Shown here: piece by piece, positions 49,328-58,500 of the stretch
How positions within the stretch are numbered: the stretch's first letter is position 1
Layout: each line of letters starts with the position of its first letter
NCBI GenBank assembly: GCA_028285085.1
Contig: JANQQI010000087.1
Coordinates: 62,001-126,000, forward strand
DNA: 64,000 nucleotides
Direction: 5' to 3'
Origin: Saprospiraceae bacterium
GTDB taxonomy: Bacteria; Bacteroidota; Bacteroidia; Chitinophagales; Saprospiraceae
The notes under the pieces: generated by a model
Databases searched by the model: none
What the model saw: only the letters and a program-made list of their open reading frames with translations
What the model was told of the DNA's origin: nothing
Made by a program: the position numbers and the translations under genes

Positions 49328-50275
49328 ATGAATGAATTGGAATTCTTTTATCAATTAAAAGAAGAATTGTTATCAAAATATCAGGAATCTTATCCCCAAT
49401 GGAAAAGGTCTATCCATGATTTTAGAGGGAAGGAAATCTCCAATTTCCAGAAACTTTTAGAGGAAAAAGTCAATAGCAGAATCAGTGAAAAATGGTTTTA
49501 CACTCATCTAAAAGCAACTAAAAATGAGAAGTTGCCTAGGATAGACATGTTGGATTTGTTATGCCAATTCTTAGACTTTTCGGATTGGGAATCCTTCAAA
49601 AAGAATCACCTAATCGAGAACTTGCATGAACAAGTCAAAGAGGAAGCGGAGGGCAGAAAAAGAGGCTTCTTTAGCCTAGGCAAAAAAAGCATTTCGATCA
49701 CTTTAGCAACTGGGTTATTGTTAGGTTCGTTATATTTTTTTACCAACAAAAGCAAAGCTATTCAATTTTGTTTTCAAGATGCCGACACCTATGAATTATT
49801 ACTTAACGACACTCTTGAAATCGAGATATTTCAAGACGGAGAATCTCCAATTGTACAAAGAATAGATGCAAAAAAGTGTTTTAAATGGGACTTGGATCAG
49901 GAATCAATTACATTCGCCATTCATGCACCATATTATCGTTCAGATACAATTACTCGGTCTTTAAAAAATCAAAAATATCATGAAGATATTTATCTAAAGA
50001 AGGATGACTATGCTTTGATGATTCATCTATTTTCTACTTCAAATTTTGAAGATTGGGAAAAAAGAAGAAATCAATTAGGGCAAATGATTGCAGATGATGC
50101 CATTATTTTTCAAGTCGAAAAAGGAAATGCTAATGCAGGGGTAAGTATGTTAAACAAAGAAGAGTTCATTGATCGACTCACTTTACCAATCAATAGTTTA
50201 AAAAACATTAAGATCATTCACTCTATGTATAAAGACGAAAAAATATTTCGATTACGATTTATATTGAATGAATAA
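49328..50275 (+). CDS. single-pass membrane protein of unknown function
   Basis: 315 aa; cytoplasmic N-terminal region, TM SITLATGLLLGSLYFF, extracytoplasmic C-terminal region. Confidence 0.65.
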   Translation: MNELEFFYQLKEELLSKYQESYPQWKRSIHDFRGKEISNFQKLLEEKVNSRISEKWFYTHLKATKNEKLPRIDMLDLLCQFLDFSDWESFKKNHLIENLHEQVKEEAEGRKRGFFSLGKKSISITLATGLLLGSLYFFTNKSKAIQFCFQDADTYELLLNDTLEIEIFQDGESPIVQRIDAKKCFKWDLDQESITFAIHAPYYRSDTITRSLKNQKYHEDIYLKKDDYALMIHLFSTSNFEDWEKRRNQLGQMIADDAIIFQVEKGNANAGVSMLNKEEFIDRLTLPINSLKNIKIIHSMYKDEKIFRLRFILNE

Positions 50276-50286
50276 AATAAAGAAAT

Positions 50287-50874
50287 ATGAATAGCTTATC
50301 CTTTATAAATATTTTATTATTTCTTTTGCTTTCTCATATAGCTTATGGGCAAGCTGCCACTATTCTTGATGAAGCATCCTACCAAAAACTGGAGAACCAA
50401 TTTGAAGCAGACGAAGTATCTCCAGAACAATTATTTTTGTTTGAGCGAAAGGGCATCCAAAACCTGAAAGATTTTGTGAGTTTGATGGCAATAATGTCGT
50501 CTAAAGACGTGGATCAACGATTCGTCGATCGCTTTAAAACAGCAGCGGTCAAGTATTTCTCTACGCCTAAAGATTCTATTCTGTTTTTCAAAAATAATGA
50601 GAAAAAGATCTTTTTAGCCGAGAAATTCATACAAGAGCAGCTAAAAGAGAATTCAATTTTTGAAGATGTTGAACTTGCTATTTTAGACTCATCCACTCCA
50701 GAGCTTTTTGAAAAAAGCTACAAATGGACCATTTCATTTCGATTAGTACAAAATGAGAATGTGCCAAAGCGAATGATAGCTACTTTGATTTTAAAAAAGG
50801 GAAAAAAGCAGTTTGGAAATACGGAAAAGGAAATTTGGGATGTATACTTTGAAAGAATCGAAGAGTTACAATGA
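50287..50874 (+). CDS. secreted/periplasmic protein of unknown function
   Basis: 195 aa with signal peptide (FINILLFLLLSHIAYGQA); starts 11 bp after the preceding gene. Confidence 0.6.
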   Translation: MNSLSFINILLFLLLSHIAYGQAATILDEASYQKLENQFEADEVSPEQLFLFERKGIQNLKDFVSLMAIMSSKDVDQRFVDRFKTAAVKYFSTPKDSILFFKNNEKKIFLAEKFIQEQLKENSIFEDVELAILDSSTPELFEKSYKWTISFRLVQNENVPKRMIATLILKKGKKQFGNTEKEIWDVYFERIEELQ

Positions 50875-50958
50875 TTATTTAATGGTGTAGGACAGTTTGT
50901 GTATGTGACGTGCTGACCGAATGGGAAGCATGGCCATCATACACTTTGTTCAGTATAG

Positions 50959-51954
50959 TTATTTGTTTTTATTTTTAAATTTTTCATTTGAATGCGAAAT
51001 ATATGCAAGCTCACGACCTGGTGCTTTCATTTCTTTTTCTAGTAATGAAAGTTTATTATACTTTAATTTATAGAAAGATTTAGCTAGGCTACCCAGTTTT
51101 AATTTTGCTAAATTTTCTATTGTTTCAGCGGTTGTTATGAAAAGAAACTCGAATATTCCTACATTAAATTTTATTCTTTGTATTTTCATATATTTATCAT
51201 AGTCATTAACTAGATGTTTGATTTTTTCATCAAGTAATGATGTGTCTTTTGAACTCGTAGCAACTTCATTCATCCAAATTCTTAATGCATTTAGTTTATG
51301 TTTTGCTTCATTGTCCTTTTTGAAATCTATTATTTCTTCTAAAGAAGTATTTTTGTCAGGAGATGGAATTTGATGTAATATTATCTTCATGATATCTCCT
51401 GATTTTTCATTTTTCTCAGAATACAAAATATTTGAAGACTGAATAATTGGAATAACTGATTCGTTATTAACATTTTCGAGATAATGCATTAAAAAGTTTA
51501 GGTTATAATAATTTTTATTTTTCCTAGTTCTCTCTAACTGGTCGTGGGCATTAGCATGATAAAGTGAAGTAAAGAAATGTAACCCTTGCTCTGTTTCAAA
51601 TTGATGTATACATGCTAGTTTCCACGTACTATAATCTATAGTCATTTTACTAATCATTTCTTTAAGTGTTGAATTCAGCCATTCTGGGTATTCATTTCTT
51701 GGATTAAAAATTGAGTTTGATAATTCATTATAAAAATGTTTATGCTGATCTTCAATGAAATTTGGCTCTGAAATCAAATTAGATGATATCAAATATTCTA
51801 AATCCGCTAACAATGATTTTGGTTTCAAATTTTGATCATAAGCATTTTTTATGTTCTCAAATAAATTTGGAATTATTAATTTATCGAAAAATATTAATTC
51901 CTTTTTTGGGGTCTCGTTTAAATTCGAAAAATCAATTATACCAATTCTATTCAT
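50959..51954 (-). CDS. protein of unknown function, AT-rich accessory gene
   Basis: 331 aa intact ORF with AT-rich coding sequence, no recognisable domain; next to recombinase relics. Confidence 0.6.
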   Translation of the reverse strand: MNRIGIIDFSNLNETPKKELIFFDKLIIPNLFENIKNAYDQNLKPKSLLADLEYLISSNLISEPNFIEDQHKHFYNELSNSIFNPRNEYPEWLNSTLKEMISKMTIDYSTWKLACIHQFETEQGLHFFTSLYHANAHDQLERTRKNKNYYNLNFLMHYLENVNNESVIPIIQSSNILYSEKNEKSGDIMKIILHQIPSPDKNTSLEEIIDFKKDNEAKHKLNALRIWMNEVATSSKDTSLLDEKIKHLVNDYDKYMKIQRIKFNVGIFEFLFITTAETIENLAKLKLGSLAKSFYKLKYNKLSLLEKEMKAPGRELAYISHSNEKFKNKNK

Positions 51955-52027
51955 GTCTATTTATTTTTTGAACTAAAATCTTTTAAACTTAATTTAGATT
52001 CATTACGTTAATTGTGCTGAACGTCTT

Positions 52028-52053
52028 GATATACGCAACTCATTGCGTATATC
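52028..52053. repeat. perfect hairpin adjacent to the tyrosine-recombinase relic
   Basis: GATATACGCAA-ctca-TTGCGTATATC: 11-bp perfect arms, 4-nt loop. Confidence 0.85.
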
Positions 52054-52061
52054 TCCCATAT

Positions 52062-52248
52062 CTATTCCTCCAACCGATCTAAAGGATTCACAATTTGAGC
52101 TAGGCCAGCTTGGGTAATATGGGTATAAATCATCGTCGTTTTTATTGAATGATGCCCTAACAGCGATTGAAAAAGCGTGTATCAACACCTTGTTCGATCA
52201 AGTGTGTAGCACATGAATGTCTTAGGCTTGCAGTTGAGTTTAATGGGC
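52062..52248 (-). pseudogene. tyrosine recombinase (phage/Xer-type integrase) C-terminal relic
   Basis: Reverse strand: GPLNSTASLRHSCATHLIEQGVDTRF, a one-base frameshift, then QSLLGHHSIKTTMIYTHITQAGLAQIVNPLDRLEE*. HxxR, LLGH and the TxxxYTH tyrosine are all present. Confidence 0.85.
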
Positions 52249-52647
52249 CTACTTAGCTAAATATTTTTTGATCAGATGAAGCTCCAAAACCGGAGTGATG
52301 CCGCGTAGCATCAGTGAGTCCGCGGAAAGCAGAGATTTTGAAATCGATATCTGGTCGAAAAAGATAACGCTGTGGTTGGCTTAATTTAACCGAAATGCAA
52401 GCCGCTGTATTATTATGGTGGCATAGTCGCACTACCCCATTTAGCGTCTAAAAATGGCGTACGCTGCGCTTACTATTTTGACCTCTGTCTTAACCTTCGA
52501 ATTCCCCCTAGCGGGGTTAATACTATCAAATGTACTCAGTTAAGATAGCAAGGAGTTCCGGGTATCACAAACTATAGGCGTTTTTTCTTAGGGTTGGCTT
52601 TGGGAGGGAGCGCTATTGGTCTTTTGGATGCTCTGCTTCTCTGCTGT
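52161..52647. repeat. dispersed ~490-bp repeat, copy B
   Basis: Aligned by eye to copy A at 36332-36822, core roughly 90% identical. Confidence 0.85.
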
Positions 52648-53109
52648 GCGCTGCCGAAATCAGTTGATACTCAAGCGCTAAGGAACGGCAAGGTACTTTC
52701 ATTAAAGTCGGCAAAAGGAAAAAATATCGCTACAAATTGTTATTTAAAAAATTCTCACTATATTAACACAGTGCACTCAGAAGCATAGGCCCAGCTATTG
52801 GTTGCTTGAATGGCAAGCTTGTGATAAAGCTGTTTTTAGGTCAATTTCCTGTAAGATGTGTTACAGCGCCTCACAGTATAAAAAACAGATTATTCAATTA
52901 ATAAAACCAGTTTCTAACAGGAGTCTTCGGAAAGCGCGAGAAGTGGACATGGAGCAGATTACTGCCGAAACGTCCATTAGACGATAGAACATACAGGTAT
53001 TGCAGATTTATACATAGTACCTAATCTAATATTTTATATTAGTGAAGTAATACCTAAACAATTGACTACACTATTTTTTGCAATAATAATTTTACAAAAC
53101 ATTAGATAA

Positions 53110-53652
53110 ATGAAAAAAACGATTATTTTTATCTTAATTGCCTCCTTTATGTTTTCTTGTAATAAAGACAAGGAAATTATTAATCTTGATAAAACTAGAA
53201 TATCAGATGGATGTGACGATCGAAAAGAGGTTGAAACAATTCCTGAACTTGTAGATGAATTAAATGAGCAAGCTAATTGCGGGCAAGCTAGTATAGGTTG
53301 TGAAGGAATGATTGAATATGAAGAAACTTTTTATACAATCGACTATCCAGGCGTTGTTCCTCACCCCGGAACATGGTGTAACCCTGGGAATCCTAACCCG
53401 AATTGCGATGTTTGTTCTCCTCCCTTACCACTTTTGTTTACCATCTCAATTCAAGATGAATTACTTGCTAGAGCCAAGGAAATAGCTTTAGACTTACCGA
53501 CACCTTGTGGGAATAGTGCTAAAGAAATAACGTATGATTTCATGTGGAATATTAACTGGGATCCTTCATGTACACCGGAGCAACCTTTTAGATTTTGGGT
53601 GTCATTGAATGTAAAAATCAGATGCTGCTATTTGGCGACCAGTGATACTTAA
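53110..53652 (+). CDS. cysteine-rich lipoprotein of unknown function
   Basis: 180 aa; lipobox ILIASFMFSC; 11 Cys including the lipobox Cys. Confidence 0.6.
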   Translation: MKKTIIFILIASFMFSCNKDKEIINLDKTRISDGCDDRKEVETIPELVDELNEQANCGQASIGCEGMIEYEETFYTIDYPGVVPHPGTWCNPGNPNPNCDVCSPPLPLLFTISIQDELLARAKEIALDLPTPCGNSAKEITYDFMWNINWDPSCTPEQPFRFWVSLNVKIRCCYLATSDT

Positions 53653-53905
53653 ATTAGAGCTTGTTTGGGATTTTTTCTTTAGGCCGAACCTGCCTACCTG
53701 TGGTAGGTTTAGCGATCTCTGGTGGCAACTAGCATATTTTTGTTTAAACAAAGCTTCTTTTAAGATCGCCACAAACTTAGCGCTAAAGACTTTGCTCATG
53801 GCTTTGACCGGAAAAGAAATCGGCCGCGATGGCGCGCCATCTTCCATTGATCATTGGTGGTTACATCTACCTACCAACCGCTTAGTTTGCGTATATCGGT
53901 TTTAA
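53602..53905 (-). pseudogene. IS91-family (Y2/HUH) transposase remnant
   Basis: Reverse-strand frame: FPVKAMSKVFSAKFVAILKEALFKQKY matches the conserved FPVKALSKVFRxKF-type segment of IS91 transposases; no full-length ORF. Confidence 0.65.
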
Positions 53906-53922
53906 TATTTGAGGTAAAAGTA

Positions 53923-55551
53923 TTAATCAGTTATTGCCGCCTCAATTTGTTGTACAGGTAGATAGTGTTCCATTTCTAAAGGAAAAGTCAATCCCTGCAT
54001 TTTCAAAGTTTGAATTCGATACAAGTAAGCTGCTCCATGCATGATCTGCTCTGCCACTTCAGCCACCTTTCTGTTTTGGTAAGGTTCCAGAAAGCTGCCT
54101 TTAACCCAATCATTGAAAGCGCCCATGGAGGGGCCACACCAAATTTGGTAATCAGCAGCCCGGTCGGAGGTTCCTGCATTTGCCCAGTTGGAAGATAACC
54201 CCAGATACCATCTAAAGATCAAAGCCATTTTACGGTGAGGATTATCTTTGGCGCGCTCGATTTGCTCCGGATCTCTTTTTTCAAAAAATTCAATACAATC
54301 CTGCCAGATTTGTTCTAGTGGTTTTCTGAATATCTGCTGCTCTATTTTCAGTCGTTCATCAAGGGGAATCTCATCAATCGATTGATATTGTTTATAGTAA
54401 TCATACAACTTTTTGGCGCGCGGACCGAAGAGTGTTCCACGTTTCAAAACCTGTAATTCTACCCCCATTTCAAACATATCAGAGGCCGGTGCCATCATTA
54501 CATCCGTGGAGGCTACCGTTTGCAATAACTTGCGAACGTGCTCCGAAGTGCCCGCTTCTATGCAAGCCTGATTCACGGATCCCGTGACTACATAGGCAGC
54601 GCCCATCATGAATGCTGCCAAGGCAGATGCCGGGGTAGAAATACCTCCTGCGGCACCAATCCGTATTTTTTGAGCAAATTGGTATTTCAACTGCAATTCA
54701 TCCCGCAATTGAATGATGATCGGTAGCAAAGCAACAAGCGGTCGATTGTCCGTATGTCCTCCTGAATCTGCCTCTACTGTGATATCATCCGCCATCGGTA
54801 CTTTCCTTGCTAGTTCCGCTTGTAAAGCTGTGATCTTTCCCTTTTCTAATAATGACTTCAAGAAAGATTCTGGAGCCGGTTGCATGAAGTGAATCGCTAC
54901 TTCTTTTCTGGAAATCTTGGCAATCACCTTATTCTTAATTTGAATTTTGCCATTAGCATCCTGGTCCAAACCGGCTACTCGGTAATGCACAATATGTTCT
55001 GTCAACGCCAAAAAAGCAGATGCTTCCACCACACGGATTCCTTTTTCTAAAAACAATGCTACGGCTCCTGATTCAAGTGCAGCTTCGACCGGACTATGAA
55101 TGAGGTTGAAAGCATAAGTTTGATGTGGTAAGTTTTCCTGTATCCTTTCAATAGCCTGCAATACCCGGCTGGGCACTAAACCCGCCGCTCCAAAAGACCC
55201 CAACAAGTTGGCTTTTCCAATGGCAATCACCAATTCTTCAGAGGCAATTCCATTGGCCATCGCTCCGGTTTTATACGCCAAACCGAGATTATAATCTTCT
55301 CGGAAAGATGAATCCCCCAATTGGCTCGCAGTCATCGGATTGGCAATTGCCAATACTTGCAGTCCTCTACCTTCCGATACCAATTCCCCCGTATTACTCA
55401 CACCAATTCGTCCCCGAAAATCCTTCATGACATAGCAAGGTTTATCGGTTTCCTTTAATTTTTGCTGGATACTTTCTGCATCAAAAACAATGTCATAGGG
55501 CGATCCTTTCCAAAATAGTTGCTGCGGAGTTCCTTGATAATGTATAGTCAT
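53923..55551 (-). CDS. pfaD: PfaD-type enoyl reductase / nitronate-monooxygenase-like component of PUFA/polyketide synthase
   Basis: 542 aa; LAIANPMTASQLGDSSFREDYNLGLAYKTGAMANGIASEELVIAIGKANLLGSFGAAGL, VTVEADSGGHTDNRPLVALLP, IRIGAAGGISTPASALAAFMMGAAYVVTGSVNQACIEAGTS. Confidence 0.92.
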   Translation of the reverse strand: MTIHYQGTPQQLFWKGSPYDIVFDAESIQQKLKETDKPCYVMKDFRGRIGVSNTGELVSEGRGLQVLAIANPMTASQLGDSSFREDYNLGLAYKTGAMANGIASEELVIAIGKANLLGSFGAAGLVPSRVLQAIERIQENLPHQTYAFNLIHSPVEAALESGAVALFLEKGIRVVEASAFLALTEHIVHYRVAGLDQDANGKIQIKNKVIAKISRKEVAIHFMQPAPESFLKSLLEKGKITALQAELARKVPMADDITVEADSGGHTDNRPLVALLPIIIQLRDELQLKYQFAQKIRIGAAGGISTPASALAAFMMGAAYVVTGSVNQACIEAGTSEHVRKLLQTVASTDVMMAPASDMFEMGVELQVLKRGTLFGPRAKKLYDYYKQYQSIDEIPLDERLKIEQQIFRKPLEQIWQDCIEFFEKRDPEQIERAKDNPHRKMALIFRWYLGLSSNWANAGTSDRAADYQIWCGPSMGAFNDWVKGSFLEPYQNRKVAEVAEQIMHGAAYLYRIQTLKMQGLTFPLEMEHYLPVQQIEAAITD

Positions 55552-55575
55552 GATAATTTTTTTAATTTAAATAAC

Positions 55576-58500
55576 CTAAGCTTCCTCAATTCCCAAAGCC
55601 AAATCGGTCACCTGATAAATGCGCATTTTTCCATTCCATAAATAGGCATCGGCAATAATCGCTAATTGATTTCCGCGTTGTTCAATTGTTTTAATATGTA
55701 CTTCCAAATGCATTTCTTGGACATTGGTTAAGATTTGCCCTCGATACTTCCAAATAGTTTTATGATTAGCTAATTGTACAAACTTAGGCGACTGAAAATC
55801 TTTTGCCAGATCTTGTTGTAAAGCAAAAACCTGCATGGCTTGTACAATAGATTCCACACCAAGGGAGCCAGGCATCACAGGGTCTTGATAAAAATGGCAG
55901 GTAAAAAACCAGTCATACGGTTTTATAAACTTGGTCGCATGAATATAGCCTTTCCCATACTGCCCTTGATTTTTAGCAATTTTTAATTGGTCCAGTAAAT
56001 TCAATTGCTTTTCTCCTAAACGGTAATGCGGTTTTGCATCAGGTGCTTTATATAATTTCATTTTACCATACAAAGAATCTAATTTAATTTGCATGTAATC
56101 CTTAGTGGTCAATTGTTCTGTTTCAAACCAAGGGGCCACTTCTGCACCTTTATCTAAACCAACCTGTGCAGCCAGCGCATCAGCAGGAAAGAAACCAAAG
56201 GATGATTTTCCATGATAAAAAACTTGTCCGTCAATAGATAGCTCAAAAGTGTAGTTTTGTAAAATGGTGCCGCCAAGTGCAATAGAGGAAACCAATACGG
56301 ACTTATTGGTAATCGTTTTTCCTCGAAAATCTGTTCCATCCGGTAAATCAGACAATTCTCCGTCGCCATCCAAATTTCTGAAATACAGGTTTTGGTCTGA
56401 AAACTGTAAGGTACTTCCTAAATAAGCCCCCAATAATCCACAAGGTTGCAAAGCGATTTCCATTAACACGGAATAAGGCATCGAGTGATTTGAATTCTGC
56501 TCATAATACCAAGCGTTGACCGGGACATCGTATTCCGCGAAGATCGTGGCTGGTTTTGAAAAATCTCCGCGCTTACCTTCAATATTTAACACCCTTGAAA
56601 TCAATTGTAAATCAGTATTCGGCTGACGAGAAACTGTTCTGCCATCATAAACCGAAAAATCAGGACCGAAACATTTCGACAGATCATCCAGGGCAAACGT
56701 AGTAATATCTTTTTCATTCATCAAAGCGCCTTCCGAACGAGGAGAAATGGCTACATCGTTTGTTTTTTCTAAATACTTTGGATTGGTTTTTTCCCGTAAT
56801 TGTAAACCAAGATTTTCAAAATGCACCGTCACTACATCATCTGAAATAATTTCTAAATCACAAATGACGTATGGATTTGGGATTAAGCCGATCTCTTTAA
56901 TTTCTAATTTATACACCAACTTGGTATCTTTTGGCGTCACCTGTTTTCTGCACCGGACTTTTTGTGGTAAATCAAAAACAGGTTGATAGCGCGCATCTTT
57001 AGTCAGTCGTTGCAAACCAAGCATTAGCATGAAAAACCGAAGCAGGTTTCCGCCACCTTCAGCCTGAAGAGATCCTGCCAGGACTTCATCATCTCGGAAA
57101 TGGCAGGGGAAGTACCAATCGTCTGGGTGTAAATCTTTTTCTGCAACAATGTATCCCAAACCATAGGGTCCTCCGATCAAATCAACAGAAACAATCCGGT
57201 CGATCATTAAGATTTTCTCCGGTGGTAAGCACAAAGAAGGGTTGCGGCCATTGGCAAAGTAAGATTCATCTTCAAAACATTTCTCTATATCTCCGTTGAT
57301 AAGATGCCGCAAATCTGCTTTTGAAAAAACCGTTTTATGCGTTTTCAATAAAGGCGTAAAGTATTTTTTTGGCGCGTTTTGTCTTGCTTCAATTTCACTC
57401 GCAGTGTACACCACTCCGTTCCCTTCTGCCAATTGAGCGTCGCCAAAAAATCCCGCACAACCACCATCCATTTTTAATACCAACCGATCTTCCACATAAC
57501 ATCGATAGCTGAAAAAGAATAGTAAATTATCACCATTTCTTACAAATGAATTAATGGAAATATCATAACGAAGCGTTTGGCCTTCAAAGGGTAAGTCATC
57601 GACAAAAGTCAGCGTACAATCAAGCAAACGATACACCAAATTGCCTTTGTTTTGGAAGTCAATACCCAAATATGAAATCAATAACAAATCACATTGTCCT
57701 GACTCTACAGATACCGCCCAGGGAATTTGCCCATCCGTGGTAAACCATGCATCGTAGGGAATATCGTATTCCGTTTGCATAGTGGAAGGCTTGTATTCCC
57801 CGAGTTTACCATTCAGGCCCGTCACCCGGCTTACTAGTAAATACGGATGCATCGGCAGCATCACTCGGCGAGGATAAGTGTCGATAAGGGCATATTCAGG
57901 ACCGAACACCCTGGCGATTTTCCCATTGGCAAACTCTTCCAGATCTTCCTTGGAGAAAATAATTTCTTTCCCCTTCAATTGCTCTCCAGATGCAAAATTT
58001 TGTAACCTTAAGCCATTCTCTCCTATTCGATTAACTGAATCCACAGTTTCGTTGGTCTTTTCTATCATGTTCGTTTCCATTGCTGAAATAGATTTTGGTA
58101 TTGGTGGATGATTGGAAATTGGATTGATAATAGGCGGTTCTTTAACTATTTTTACGGAAGGCAATGGTTCAGAAAAAGTTCCCGCGTCTCCAGAGAGCAC
58201 CATTTCTTTTTTTACACTCCGCTTCTGAATGTTTTTAAACCGGTTTCGATGCTCACCTTTTAAAATGGAACTAAAAATGCGCTTGCCTCCCGGTATGATC
58301 CTTTTTGAAAACCGAGCTCGTTGATACGTCTTGTCCACTGAAGGATACAACATTGATAAGTCCAAAGACAGTCCGTGGCTAAGCAATTGAGCGAATAAGG
58401 CTATCAAAGACTGAATATCAGATCTTCCTTTTTGATTAATGGAAACGGCAAGATGTTCCTTGTTTTTTAAAATGGTATTAATCCATTTGGTGCAAGTTGC

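Noticed and set aside
53642-53905. 87-aa plus-strand ORF containing the GATGGCGCGCCATC palindrome (53828-53841)
   Set aside because: The opposite strand reads as an IS91-type transposase fragment, which explains the region better; the palindrome may be chance.
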